From Heterobilharzia americana (Eukaryota > Platyhelminthes > Trematoda > Strigeidida > Schistosomatidae): a stretch of DNA of 64,000 bases. The translations under genes were made by a program, and so were the position numbers. Under the pieces are notes generated by a model. The model saw only the letters and a program-made list of their open reading frames with translations, did not search any database and had not been told where the DNA came from. The stretch lies in assembly GCA_944470555.2 (NCBI GenBank), contig OX104127.1, positions 92,404,708 to 92,468,707 on the forward strand, in the 5' to 3' direction. Of the stretch, positions 46,246 to 58,150 are shown in pieces (the stretch's first letter is position 1; every line of letters begins with the position of its first letter).

Positions 46246-46779
46246 GTATCACTCCCCCCCCCATACAAAAGATGTAACCCTTTGCCTAGTGTACGAATGA
46301 GTACAAGGCTGTTGACACCATTCCTCTTCTCTTCTTCCCCTCAGTTTATTGGTTGACCTATACACCAAGATCTAATCGACTATTTGTTGTGTGGTCATTA
46401 CAGTCGAATACCATTTTACATCAGTCACATTTCTTGTACATAATTAACTACTGCCTTTGATTAATTCTCTGAAACTGGAATGAGTCCAAAAGCCACCCAG
46501 TAACTTTTAAAACAATCATTCAATTTTCGGTATTTCCGTTGGTGAGGTAATTTTTCGTAAGATAAAGAGGCGTCATTAGTTATTGAAGCAGTCGTTAGAG
46601 TGATCTTTAAAGTCATCAAATTGTAACTATGAAAAATGTAAAAATAAACGGTTGAAAACTGTCCCTTGATACTCATTCACTTGGGTTTGAAAATACCAGT
46701 ATGCCTTCGGTGATCATAAGATCACCCTTGGTACCATTGAAACAACCAATCAGGCTTCTTTACTTAGGTTGTAAGGGTA

Positions 46780-47110
46780 GTTATCAATACTATTCTGCGA
46801 AACAATGGTTATCTCACTCAAATAATCAGAATGATAATCAATATGATGCTCCCTCTCTCTAATTCAGTTAGATATGGTTCAGGGTGAGAAGTCCTGACTG
46901 GACAGCCAGTGTGAGTACGATCAAGCGTAGTAACGTGTCACGAATTCACATGGCAGTCCGGCAAAAACTTTGGTAATTGAAATGAAATAAAAATTTGGTC
47001 GGCAATCGGGTCTCGTAGCTCAGTTGAGAGAGCACCGTGGCCCGTGGCCCATATCTTGATTTTACCTTCAATCATCACCTAGTATGAATTCTATCAACTA
47101 AGTTTAACAA
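46780..47110 (+). repeat. tRNA-like repeat of the foldback family
   Basis: Contains GAGAAGTCCTGACTGGACAG, CACGAATTCACATGGCAGTC, GGGTCTCGTAGCTCAGTTGA and ACCTTCAATCATCACC. The B-box half is shortened. In tandem with the units at 47.45 and 47.74 kb. Confidence 0.75.
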
Positions 47111-47449
47111 TGTGGTCACTAGAAGAAGTGACGTAACACCGCAGTGCATTGTACTTTGGAATCAGATTTTGGCCAGTTGGAAAAATGACCTGAGCCTGAG
47201 TTTTGTTACTGTTTTTACTCTTCAGTAGGAAGTGTCTACATTAAGGACAACTAGAGTTTCTGCTTTTCACCACTTTCTTCATAGGTGATCTGTTGATGAA
47301 TGTCAAAAAGAGTAAAATCTAGGTTAAGAACTTCCTTCTGATGAGCTTCTACAAACTGTCATCACAGAGCTAGTTTTTGTTGCAGATTACACCTTTGAAA
47401 AATCAGTAGTTCTTCTCCTCCTCAATCAGCTTATATTTTATCACTACTG

Positions 47450-47735
47450 AGTGATGATTGAAGGCGAAATGAAGATTTGGACGGCTGCCGGTTTCGAATC
47501 AGCGACCACCGGGTTTCTGGCACGATGCTCTACCAACTGACCTACGAAGTTCTGCCGTTCATCACATTTTTATTTCACTCCAATCACCAAGTGTTTTTAC
47601 CGGACTGCCGTGTGAATTCATGACACGTTACTATCGCTTGTTCTCACTCGTACTGGCTACCCACTCAGAACTTCTCACCCGGATAAAAATCCAACTGAAT
47701 TAGAGAGGGGGAACATCATATTGATTATCATTTTC
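47450..47735 (-). repeat. tRNA-like repeat of the foldback family
   Basis: Minus orientation: a tRNA-like block (GTAGGTCAGTTGGTAGAGCA, B-box-like TGATTCGAAACC) at about 47490-47550, followed by GACTGCCGTGTGAATTCATG and GAACTTCTCACCCGGATAAA, the reverse of the 46.86-kb unit. Together they form an inverted pair. Confidence 0.75.
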
Positions 47736-47739
47736 TGAC

Positions 47740-47975
47740 TACCAGAGATAGCCGTGGTTTGGCAGACTACTATTAATACTGGGTGATGGTTGAAGGTGAA
47801 ATGAAACTCTAGTCAACAGTTCCACCTCGTAGCTTAGTTGACAGAGCATTGGGTTGGAAACCCGGTGATCGCTGGTTCGAATCCGCCCGTGGCCTAAATT
47901 TTCATTTCACCCTCAATTATCACCCGGTAAACATACTAATCTGCTAAAACCACAGCTATCTCAGATGGTCAAAAA
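47740..47975 (+). repeat. Foldback element with tRNA-like centre
   Basis: Arms GATAGCCGTGGTTTGGCAGA (47750) and TGCTAAAACCACAGCTATCT (47940) flank a plus-strand tRNA-like centre: CTCGTAGCTTAGTTGACAGA, an anticodon-arm-like GGGTTGGAAACCC, and B box CTGGTTCGAATCC. Same design as 6365-6570 with the centre in the other orientation. Acceptor-stem pairing fails, so it is not a tRNA gene. DNA to 48324 is unassigned. Confidence 0.8.
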
Positions 47976-48324
47976 TGATATTTTATCGTTTATATTTTAG
48001 TTATTTTTGTGCAAAGTAGCTGCCTATTTACAACTATCAAAGTGATTTAAAGATCTTCCAGTATACTTTATTGTAAATACTAAACAGATGGGAATTCTTA
48101 TCTTGTATCTGTTTTGATTACCCGCTTCTTCAGTATTCTGCTATGTAATTAAATCTAGACAGATTCCATTGTGTACTAATATCTCTTTCGATGATATTTC
48201 CACTTATCTTTGTCTCCCCCTTTTGCATTTTGACATCTTGAACCAATTTACTTGAATTAGAAGTCCTAAGAGACGAAAAATGCACAACCAGTCATAAAAA
48301 AACAAGTGATAATTTAATTCTACA

Positions 48325-49158
48325 TTAGATTTGTTTATTTGATTTATAGCACATAGCGTTATCTACTTGATAACGATGTTTTGAGCATAAATTATTGCTC
48401 ATAATCATATCAACGTAATCATACTACTTTCGACATTTGCTTTTTATAGTCCTGTCATCGCTTTTTCGTTGTTTTCATTGGTAGTAAAATTTTCCATATC
48501 CCTGGTATAGGGGTTGCGTCTGATGTACCTTCCTTATAGGGTAACAGAAACTTTAAGTAGAATCCTCAACAAAGTTCGGATTAGGGTGGCATTCAAACCT
48601 ACAAACTCACTCAGATATAAGCTTTGTCGGCTGACTTAAGGATCTGATAGAACCAATTGAGCAAAATAATCTAATCTATAAAATTCCATGTAATGATTGT
48701 GACGTCAAGTACAAGGGGTCGAACTAGCCGGTCGGGGTCACTTAGAATAGACGAACATGGAGATTCGGCTAAATATACAGTGACAGACACTAATAAGATC
48801 AGTAATCTAGAAAAATACTCGGCTATTGCAATGCATGCATTAACACACAACCACACAATAGGCTGAATGGGATGAAACCACTGTACTTAAGTCCAATATG
48901 ATTTGGGGAAGATAGAGACTGATCACTGAATCTTTGTTCATCGAATCAACACCGAAGATAAGTAACAGAAATGATTCTACATCTATTTCAGAGATATGGA
49001 GAATTTTACTACCAATAAAAACAAATAATAATAAAGTAATGTGATTATATTGATATGATTATGAGCAATAATTTATGCTCGAAACGTAATCAATTAAATA
49101 ATGCTGTATCACTGTGCGCTTTATATCAAATAAACAAATCTAATATGGAACTATATAT
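48325..49158 (+). mobile_element. Penelope-like element A, short copy with inverted ends
   Basis: Inverted terminal segment 48325-48515, then a plus body (about 48540-48960) encoding the end of the connector and nuclease (RILNKVRIRVAFKPTNS, then KIPCND-like and NKISNLEKYS-like sequence with several frameshifts), then a plus terminal segment (about 48985-49158). The terminal segments are about 170-190 bases and inverted. RT sequence is absent. Confidence 0.82.
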
Positions 49159-50499
49159 ATAACAGTCTGTTACTAAACAATAGTGTATTAGTGCATCATT
49201 AAGCCAGTGTTTAAGTTATACATTGAGTCTTTTGTGTTACAAATCACTTGCGCTAACAGAAATGGATGTGCTGTGAAATACAATGTCTCTCTCTATAATG
49301 TATACTTTATAAAGGCATCTGTAAGTGGTTTCAGCCGTTTCTTCAACACTGAAATGCTGATTTTATTCACTAAAGGAGACGAAATGACCAACCTTGGTTC
49401 AGTGATCTTGGTTGATTAGGAGTTTTGTGGATAAGACTGACAGTAAGCAGACGTGACAACGGTCAGTCCCTTAGTTCGCATACAGTTATGGTTTAGATTA
49501 CATTCCAGCTTCAATTTTCATCTATATTCTTTGGATTTAGTTTGACACTGCGAATATTGGATAGGATATTTGTTTCTTCAGTAAGGTGACGGAATGAAAG
49601 AAGATTATAAAAACAGTACAAAATGGCAGTTAGTAGGTTGAAGAATGATTAGTATGAAGATAGACTCACAATGACCGAGATTTTGCGTTATTATCACAAA
49701 TTTGGCGACCAAAATGTTAAACACTTCTTATTACAGTATGTCTTCTGCACTGATGATATGTTATTCGATATAGTTACGTCATTCACTGTTCTTATTAGTT
49801 AGATAAATAACATCAGTAAGACGGCTGAGTTGATAAGATTTCTCATTGTCAAGCATAGTTTACATTTACTGAAGTGAAGTAGACTTAATTTAAAAGATAT
49901 ACGTACTAAAATGCCATGAAAATGACATAGGCTGTAACTTGTTCACAGTTCACCAAATTTTACCCGGCTCTGTCTCTTCCTCTTCGCTCTCCCTTTCTCT
50001 CTCTGTGTTGTCACTTTCCATGCCCATTCAAGTACATTTATCCATGATTGACTCCTCTAGTTCACCAGAATAACAGTAACTTTTCATTGGATCGCACTTT
50101 TATAGCAATGGTGTTTAAAACTAAGAGTCTGTAGTAACGAGAACACAAACATACACTTTACTTTTGAGCGAAAAAATATATTCCTCTTCATTTTGGTCTT
50201 CATCTTGAACTCTACATTAATATATAGTCTTACAATTTTATCAAATTACCAATCAATTGGTGAAGGATTGGTGAACAATAATCATAGATTTTAAGTAAGT
50301 CATGAAGGTGACATTTTAGAAATTAGGACGCAAATAATGAATATGAAACAGATTATTCTTAGGTAAATGGAGTGATATTTCGTCAGTGTTCACTCATAAA
50401 CAATAAGTGAATAAGCAATAATAAGAAAACAAATGAATATCGATAGAAACAAGAGGGAGAAGAGGTGTACAGAGTAATAATAGAAGTTAAATCATGTTG
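49159..50499. other. Unannotated DNA
   Basis: No repeat or exon signature. A 70-residue open frame (49207-49419, plus) has no recognisable domain. Confidence 0.35.
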
Positions 50500-51500
50500 A
50501 CGGCCACACTAGTGATACTGGTCAAATAAACTTCTCTTGAATACAAAGAATAGGCTTGTAAAAGTGGGTAATAATCACCCCTGCTATGTGAAGTAAGCGA
50601 ATGCATAATCCGTGTGGTAAGTTAATTTGAACATGATGAATATTTTTGAAAGCTTCGCTAGTATCCACTTGATGTTCAGTGTCAACTAGATGTGCAAGTA
50701 TGGAGCTCCTCATTGTTCTCATTTATCCCTTGCTCAACCATGATGTGTGATGCTCAGAAATTCGATGACTGACCAGCCTCATTGTACGCCCAATGAAACT
50801 AGCTCCACAGGAGCAGTGGAATTGATAAACGCACATGGAAGTGGCAGAATCACGTAGTTTGTCTTCATTTCTTGTACCTAGAATCGGTCGGTTGTAGAAG
50901 ATGGGACATAATTTAGCGGTGGTGAAGATTTTATGCATGACTCCCGTTATACGCTGTGTGATGATCTCACTAGCAATGTCACTCCTGAATTTCAGCTTCA
51001 AGAATATTTACTTCTTACGAAGTGTTGGCGTTCTTTTCTTGTCCCCTGTAACATCCATATGCTTAGTCACAAATTTGTCTGTATAGTTATTCCTACTAAA
51101 CAGTGGTGAACTCTTCCTTTACAGCATCATATGAGCGAATAGCTGTGGTACGGTATGCAAGATATTTCACCAGGTCCCTTTTGTATTGGAGGGTTATGGC
51201 ACTGAAGAGGTGTGTGTATTGATCAGTTGATGTTGGTTTTGCTGCATACGCTTTGTTCCAGAGTTCCATCTAATGTTTTTACCAACAGAATATCAAGAAA
51301 TGTGATATTGTCAATTTTATCCTATTGCACTGTGAAGTTGATTGCCAGATGAACGCTACCGAACTCATTGAGAGTAGCATTTTTATCAATCTCACCTTTT
51401 AGAACGATGAAGGGATCATCCATGTAAAGAAAGTATAATTCTAAACAGCTGACAGTTTCGCCTAGTGGACCATCCTCTAGTATTGTCAGAAAAAATCTTC
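50500..51500 (-). pseudogene. Penelope-like element D: RT palm, connector and nuclease
   Basis: Minus strand blocks: LELYFLYMDDPFIVLKGEID (about 51440-51385) with an intact YMDD box (51426-51415), AINFTVQ, NITFLDILLVKTLDGTL (the region after the palm), then MKLKFRSDIASEIITQRITG, VYQFHCSCGASFIGRTMR (nuclease C-x-C and FIG in place of YIG), HRISEHHTSW, and SSILAHLVDTEHQVDTSEAF, LCIRLLHIAGVIITHFYKPI, LCIQEKFI and stop at 50522. Frames shift between blocks. The palm's first Asp and the fingers are missing. Confidence 0.82.
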
Positions 51501-52675
51501 TGAAAGCTGGTCAGGGGTGAGCTCGCAGCTTCACCATGAGATTGCCTGTGGAGTTCATAATTGAAAGGGATTGTACACTTCAGACGTAGTTATTTCAGTG
51601 TGGAGACTGGAATACCTATTTCTATGCTGTGCTTAGTAACCTGATTGCAAATATGTCTACTGTTTTCATTGAAGGATCGATAATAAAAAGAGGTATATTG
51701 GTACTTATTAGTAAGGAATTTCTGAAACCCAGTCGGAAATTCAGCTTCGTTCAGAGTATAATAAGGTCAAGGAGGTCAATTCCTATTATTTTCTTGTTGT
51801 GTTTTGACCAGTTTTGCTATTATTGACATGTGCTGTTATTGACTGATTGACCTTGGTTGAACCTTGATAGCACTGACAAAGAGCATATGAGACGCATGAA
51901 CGGTGATTGGATCCACCGTAGACAACTAGTCACGTAGCCTGAATAGTTCTAACTGGGAAGATGGCTTCCATAATATAGTGAAGCAGCTATGAAATGAATG
52001 CGGCTAACTGTTGTAAATGATACAGCCGAAATATATCTTATCTGATGTCTGCTTGAAAGTAAGTTATCTGATTTTTTAAGCAAGTTTTAAAATGTGAGCA
52101 TATAAATATACTAATGAGTACTGATATTTCTTGTCATGATTGGTGTTAGTATCATTACTTAGTTTCAGAATTTCGAACCATTATCTAATCCTTCAAAAGG
52201 ATGAATCATTTTTGTCTCGAAAATCTGCTGAATGATGAACTCAGGTTCATTCATCTTGTGCTTTTAGATACTCTCGCATAAAATGTCAACAAATTGACCC
52301 AATTGTTTCATATTTTATTGTGTGCAAAATTTCTCAAGTCAAAGTATTTCAGAACGTGCACCAAAAGGATAGTTAATCTACTAGAAGTTAACGGTGAGTC
52401 CAAAAGTATAATCGTCCCCCCCCCATTACTCTTTCAAAGGAAGTATGCTATGATCTTCAGTATCGTCATTCGGTTCCTTCAAGGAACATGATATTGATGT
52501 CATTTCATGATGATTACTACCTTGAAATAAATCCTTATGAACTTCAAACGACATTACTGTGAAGTGCTCATTGGTGACATGCTTCGACAAAGATATCCTG
52601 AAGTTCTAAACAAAAACCGCTGCCTGTGAAGTCAATCAATTGGAAGTAGGGCGTATACCAACTGAAGACCTTGTG
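51501..52675. other. Unannotated DNA
   Basis: Nothing recognised. The portion just above 51500 may be further degraded PLE-D sequence. Confidence 0.3.
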
Positions 52676-52679
52676 GATA

Positions 52680-52855
52680 ATCACGGTACCCATGGTTCAG
52701 TGGTTAGTGCATTCGTTGAGAAAGCAGAAGGTCCTGATTTGGACTTGTGGCGAAGCGGAGGGTGCATACTGCTGCAGAGTTCCATACTAGAACAGGACAG
52801 CTGTTTGCTACTTCTAGGATTTTAGTGGTTCTCTAACTGATGTCACTCACAATCA
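52680..52855 (+). repeat. Hammerhead-bearing SINE (family ii), degenerate
   Basis: A-box-like TGGTTCAGTGGTTAGTGC is well kept. The B box is degraded (TGATTTGGACTT). The ribozyme region reads CTGCAGAGTTCC, then GAACAGGACAGCTGTTTGC: A6 is changed and GAAA is lost, while the palindrome CAGCTG remains. It ends in AACTGATGTCACTCAC. DNA to 53639 is unassigned. Confidence 0.75.
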
Positions 52856-53639
52856 GTGCTAATATGAACCTAAAACTCTCTGATAAACCCTTCACAACAA
52901 ATCAGCATACTCTGAAGTTTGAAGAAGAGACAGTGTGATATTAGGCATGAATATCAGAATGGTTGAAGTGACAAGATCAAAAGAAACAATTAAGGCCATT
53001 GCTATCGTGCATATATATCGATGTATGTGTACCTATCATGACCATAGATGTACCTTCTGTTATCTTACCACCTCTTCCATCACACGAGGAAACTAAAGGA
53101 CTATGAAGAGTGGAGTCTAAAATTCAAACTTATGTTAGCTATAACATTATATCATTGCTATTCAACAATTTACTTCTTTTAGACCATTCAACGGGAACTA
53201 ATGCAGTGTAGTTTACATGATAAAAACATATCAGTCGTAGCAGCTTATTAGGAATAAAATCTTATATTGTCATATACAATGTATGTTGTCCAGCGAAACA
53301 CACCCAAATGATACTCATGTTAAGCATACTGTTCATGTCTAAAGGCTTCATATAAAGCATTAAACAAGATAAATGAATCTTCAGTCCCCTTCTTTTGGCG
53401 AATGAACTCCATTCATGTTCCACTGAATATTTCATCTTACTTGGTTTCATTTCACTATGTTTCACTCCCCTCCTCCGAGTAGTCCTAGCTAACAACTAGT
53501 ATCACTTATTTGACACAACTGTAACACAGTTAGTTAGCTATATAGCATAGTCCCACCATATCTTTAACTATATTGCAACCTTTTTAATTATTTACACATA
53601 AGTCTCAAAGCCTCCCTAACACACTTAATTATTACATGC

Positions 53640-53935
53640 TGTTTGGTTTCTTGTAATCTCCCCTTACCATACTACATCGAATTGCTCGACCTCTATTGGC
53701 AAATGGGCTCTCATGCGGATACCTTGATGATGCATTATTACTGATTATTTTGGTGCCTGCTTGTTTGCTGACAGTAGAATCCAGGACACACTTTCCGTTC
53801 CATTTAAAACTCGTCAGCTGCATGTACCGGCACCCCAGTGGACGAGGCTGTTCTCACTGAACTCAAACTCAGTACTCAACACTTCAAACACCAAAGCGTT
53901 ATCCACTAGTACACTCGGGAACAACAGCAATTCGA
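53640..53935 (-). repeat. Smα-like hammerhead SINE (family i) with flank segment
   Basis: Minus strand: tRNA-like head at 53930-53850 (GTGTTTGAAGTGTTGAG), GGTGCCGGTACATGCAG, a correct CTGACGA box, stem II GTTT/GAAC, then GGAAA with one extra G and stem III GTGTG. Downstream (53735-53640) is the family flank GAGAGCCCATTTGCCAATAG. It lies tail-to-tail with the plus units that start at 54005. Confidence 0.75.
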
Positions 53936-54004
53936 GCAGTTCGAAGCAGTATAGTAACGGGAGATTACAAGCATCAAACAAAAACTGAAACTTTTCACAA
54001 GATG

Positions 54005-54500
54005 CAGTGATCGTTCCTCAGTGGCCTAGTGAGCAACACTTTGAAATTTGAAGTGAAAGGCACTGGACTCGAGCCTCAGTGGGAACAACATCAAGCACTG
54101 AGATACAAGTACATCCAGTTGACGAGTTGTGAATAGGACGAAAAGCGTGTCCTGGATCCCTCTGCTAGTCACTAAAGTCAATATAACATCATGAATATTC
54201 GGCATTATCGAGCATCCATATAGGAGCCCGTTTGCCAACACAGGTTGAGCAATTCGTCATTGTATAGCAACGGGGAATTACAAGTATCATTACAGTAACT
54301 GATACGCGTTACGCAAGAGGTGACTATCGTGCTCAAGTGGCTTAGTTTATATCGCTCTGGCATTTGAAGCGAAGGGTACTGAATTCGGGTCTCAGTGAGA
54401 ACAACATTACTCACTGGGGTGCAGGTACACCCGACTGTTTAGTCCCAAACAGGATGAAATACACGTCCTGGATTCCACCACTAACCACCATCTTTACTGT
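54005..54500 (+). repeat. Tandem pair of Smα-like hammerhead units
   Basis: Two plus-strand units whose ribozyme regions lie about 310 bases apart (about 54113-54160 and 54423-54470), separated by the flank CATATAGGAGCCCGTTTGCC. Unit 1 has stem I intact (ATCCAG/CTGGAT) and GAAA, but UUGACGA and a broken stem II. Unit 2 has GAAA and CTGGAT, but CUGUUUA. Smα repeats are known to occur in tandem. Confidence 0.78.
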
Positions 54501-54884
54501 CAACTCTTTATCTAACCGATAATAATCTTAAACAGTACTCTTTGAATAACCATAAATGCTTATCATCGTGTTGGATTCGGTGAGTTGTATGATTTATGAG
54601 TCAGTGTCGTCATTTGAAAAGTGAAATATGTTTCTGTTACTTCTGTTGAAGTAGAACATGATTGTCTTCTGACGATAGTGAACTGAATTGGTGTCATATC
54701 TGAAGGTTTTGTACATCCTGAAGTAAACATCTGCTGCCACTTACTATTCGGATAACTTTTTCTCCTAGCGCTAGTATCTTATCAATTCACATTGTTTCTC
54801 TCGCTAAATTTAACCAATTTTTAGAAGTAGAAAAATGTGAACCAGTGGATTTCAACCTACTGCCTTAATGATGACATGCCTGCC
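54501..54884. other. Unannotated DNA
   Basis: Nothing recognised. Confidence 0.35.
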
Positions 54885-55022
54885 GTGATACCTAAAGGTT
54901 TTGAGTTCTCTCTCTCTCTCTGGCTGAGAAATGGGGGCACTTTGCTGAGGAGTTCTATACTGAAACAAAACAGCTGTTCAGTGCTACTTCAAGTGATGTC
55001 AGTCCATGATGAATACTAAATT
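54885..55022 (+). repeat. Hammerhead-bearing SINE (family ii), degenerate
   Basis: Has a good first box (TTTGCTGAGGAGTTCTATAC) and palindrome CAGCTG, but the second box reads GAAACAAAA, shifting GAAA out of register. A CT run (54910-54922) has expanded in the head. It ends in GATGTCAGTCCATGATGAAT. Confidence 0.72.
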
Positions 55023-55029
55023 GTGATTT

Positions 55030-55175
55030 AAAGGTGCGTATTCTCTGAGCTGGATGTTTGAATCGTGAAGATTTTACCGTCATTCTAGACAACATCATTA
55101 GTACAAACTTCTTTCCGCAGTTGTTGTCTAGACTGACGATGAGAGTTTCACAATTAAGCCACCCACCATTTCAGT
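55030..55175. mobile_element. PLE-B terminal repeats, short inverted pair
   Basis: A minus copy (CTCTGAGCTGGATGTTTGAA, GTCATTCTAGACAACATCAT) and a plus copy (GTTGTTGTCTAGACTGACGA, CAATTAAGCCACCCACC) of the PLE-B end lie about 15 bases apart. They form a foldback with no coding DNA. DNA to 56057 is unassigned. Confidence 0.65.
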
Positions 55176-56057
55176 ACACCATTTGAGTTGCGCGTGACAA
55201 AATGTCAAGGCGTCTGTTATACCTAACTCTTGAATAAATCCCTATACAAACTAGTCATCAGTGGATTACTAATGCAACTGTCTACTTTGCAGTGCTTGTC
55301 ACCTATCCCAATCTAGCAATCAACTTTGCAGTGTAGCTGCTGAACTACGTGATACTGACTATACAACAGTGTAGTTCATCTCACTGTTAGATGTTGAAAG
55401 TTAATCGGTTATCAATGAAAAGCCATGAATATTATCGCATTTAACTGGAACTCATTACTACAATAGTGAAAACGTTTCATGCCTTATTTGCTCCCAAACT
55501 TTTTAAGTACATGTCCAAGAATGGTTTAATACGAAGAACAGAATACCACATATTTGACGCATAAGCGTTTGATGAAGATTGATAGGAACCAGGCTAGTAA
55601 AAACAAAATCGAAAACCCTAAAAATGATTCTTGAGAAGTCGCATAACAGACAGACGAAAAGAAGGTTTGGATTAAGTTTCAGTTTGACATGAAAACACTT
55701 GTTAATACATTTTAGGCCAAGAAAATGTCTTGTTTCAAATTTTCCCTGATCTAGGACTCCACAGGAGTGAAAAACTGATGATAATTTAAAGGTAGTATAT
55801 ATTTTAATCTGCTAAACTACAGTTACTATACGCTAACTTTTGTGAATTGTGGTCAAGATTTGACTGGATATGTTGATAAATTTTGCTGACCTAGTGAGAT
55901 GTTGACATTAGATAAGAGTTATACTTGCATAAATCTCAGTGTATTTGAAATTAATAATTACAATGCTTCTCATGAGGCTTATTATGCAGTATTCGACCTG
56001 TTGATACACAACTAGTGGACTTTCATAAATTCACAGCATTATTATGCATTAGTAGTC

Positions 56058-57425
56058 GCTTGGATTCCTAGCGGAACATACGGGTTCAATAAGACGTCGC
56101 CATTTCACTGTCTTCAACCTGGCTCCACGACTCCCCACAAGCTTTCATTTCTTCCTCACACTATCTCATTCATGTCACTTTCCCCTTTTACATACTTGTT
56201 GCACGATAGCTTGCTGGTTGGTTCGTTGGCAAGCCACAGTTGCTTATTCCTACTGTTCCCGCTATCTGATCTGATCTTCAGTGTCAGTGTCAGTATCGAG
56301 TGAGCCTAGGCGGCAGCTGTTGATGTATGTGTGCCCGCAGATTGTTAGAAATGCTTTTCGTCACGCATCGCCAAGCCTCTCAACCATCACATGGAAGCAC
56401 TGACTCACTTGACTGACATCAGTGTTGCAAATCCGGATGTTGTTCAAGCTTTATGCTGAGTGAAGTGCAGTGCAGTGGAGTGCAGTGTAATAGATCTCCA
56501 CACTGATTTCACATTAATGCAGGAAGGCCTGTCTTGCTGTCTCTCCAATCGTGGCTGCTTTGACATCCTCATATGTGGCGCCGCCGTCGCCACCACCGCC
56601 GCCTGTAGTTGAAACGATGCTGCCTTGCCTAGGTTGGTAGGTAGGTAGGTGGGTGAAAGAGATTACTTCCTCTAGATTTCTACCGTTCATGGTGATTGGT
56701 GCTTCTTGTTGCTATTGTTGTTGTCGCTTTTGTTGCTGTTGTTGGTTAGGTATCTTTATCACCCCCACCTCTGCCTTCTCCACGTCCACCTTCACATGGT
56801 TGAAGCCCCGTCTTCCATCACTGCACCGCCTTGCCTCACCTCTCCTGCCAACTTGTCAGTGTTTGCCTGTACATCTTCAAGTTTATGCCACAAGATATTA
56901 AACATAAATCACCATCATTGGAGGCGAAATCAAAACATTCTAGGGTCATCTCATCATTCCAACGAGGGTGTGCCCATCTTCTCCAAGATGCTCACAGTTG
57001 TTTGTTGCATGATTTAGTTCAGTTCAGTTCAGTCCAGTCCATTTCAGTCGAGTGGAGTCGACCACAACTGGGAAGATGATCAGTGATAGTAGGTAACAAC
57101 CTTGTCTTACTCCTGTCTTCACTTCCACTCTAGAGGCATCACTGAGCTTTCCATTGTGTTGTCAATCACTTGGCATGTAGCATCATACAGTATATAGGTG
57201 ATGTTGAATGAGGTTGATCAAGGTTTGTGAAACTAAAACTGTAGTGGTGAAGCAGCTGCATGCCAAATTACTTCTCGGCTTACGCTATCAAAGGCCTTAT
57301 CAAACGGGGTGAATCTGAGGTAAGATAAAGAGCTGACTTTCATTCGATGCCCTGTTCTGTGCTGATGCGTAGCATAGCGTTGCAATTTGATTCGTACATG
57401 ATTTGTTTTATCAGTTCACTGTATT
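56058..57425 (-). mobile_element. SR2-like RTE, second subfamily, internally deleted
   Basis: Minus strand: RT region (KAFDSVSREVIWHAAASPLQ-like near 57290-57240, GVKTGVRQGCYLLSLIIFP near 57110-57070), a catalytic-box region reading FASNDGDLCLISC (about 56935-56895), IPNQQQQQKRQQ-type sequence, then the 3' tail CTAGGAATCCAAGCGACTA. A deletion near 56195 joins the region before RRPF to the tail. A repeated AGTTC/AGTCC run (57015-57055) sits in the RT part. Confidence 0.82.
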
Positions 57426-57749
57426 TCATAAATTTTGTGATGTGATTATCATCTCCGGTTTGACTGAACACATCAGTTGTCCATTTAAATCACAATTATG
57501 CAGGTAAATCTGACCGACAAAGTATTCATTACCTTTTTATTTAAGCCTGAAACAACGATATTAGATATCCTTTATGTTCTGTAATAATTTGCACAGCCAC
57601 AGTGTGAATTTATAATGGTTCTTAGTAATTTCAACTTTACTACTTATGAGTAGTGAGTAAACTTGAAAAAATGCAATATTGAGTGTTTTCTAATTTACCT
57701 GATAATGCCCAATTTTGTGGTACTTCAAAACAACTGTAATATATTTTAG

Positions 57750-57845
57750 AAGTAGTATTCATCATGGACTGACATCAGTTGGGGAACCATTGAAAATCCC
57801 CAACTGATGTCAGTCCATGTTGAATACTACTTCTAAAATTAAAAA
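57750..57845. repeat. Short palindrome made of two family ii ends
   Basis: The 3' end of the family ii repeat occurs twice in inverted orientation (TCATGGACTGACATCAGTTG at about 57760 and CAACTGATGTCAGTCCATG at about 57801) with only a few bases between. Tail AAAATTAAAAATCC-like sequence resembles the 24.47-kb copy. The ribozyme itself is absent. Confidence 0.8.
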
Positions 57846-57929
57846 TCCTCATTCCTCTCAAAAAAACTATAATGTATTTTTAGTGTTCATAATTATAGAT
57901 AATTTATCCACTATGCACTACTGTATCAC

Positions 57930-58150
57930 TCCCTCCTACATTCAATGAGTCAAACAATCTACAATTACTGGATGATGATTCAAGGTGAAATGAAAATCTT
58001 GGTAGTGGAAGGATTTGAACCAGCGATCTCTGGGTTTCCAGCCTACTGCATTACTGGTTATTTCTCAGATTTTCACTTCGCCTTCAATCATCAACCAGCA
58101 TCAGTGCGATTCTACCAAATCACGGCTATCTCAGATAACGAAACTCATAC
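57930..58150. repeat. tRNA-like repeat of the foldback family
   Basis: Contains GATGATTCAAGGTGAAATGA and GGATTTGAACCAGCGATCTC (minus B-box-like) near 58010, then CGCCTTCAATCATCAACCAG and CAAATCACGGCTATCTCAGA (right arm). An (ATT)n run follows at 58170-58190. DNA from there to 59094 shows nothing recognisable. Confidence 0.7.

Noticed and set aside
46461..46676. Possible minus-strand exon with acceptor TTTTTCATAG
   Set aside because: The acceptor is good and the composition slightly coding-like, but the frame ends in a stop, has no donor and no domain or repeat of the EGF cysteine pattern.
47826..47900. Possible tRNA gene
   Set aside because: A and B boxes and an anticodon-like hairpin are present, but the acceptor stem does not pair and the unit recurs many times with inverted arms, so it is a tRNA-derived repeat.
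49040..49158. Hammerhead in the PLE-A terminal segment
   Set aside because: GAGCA...TGCTC followed by CGAAACGTC looks like stem II and GAAAC, but no copy has a CUGANGA box beside it and stem III is missing.
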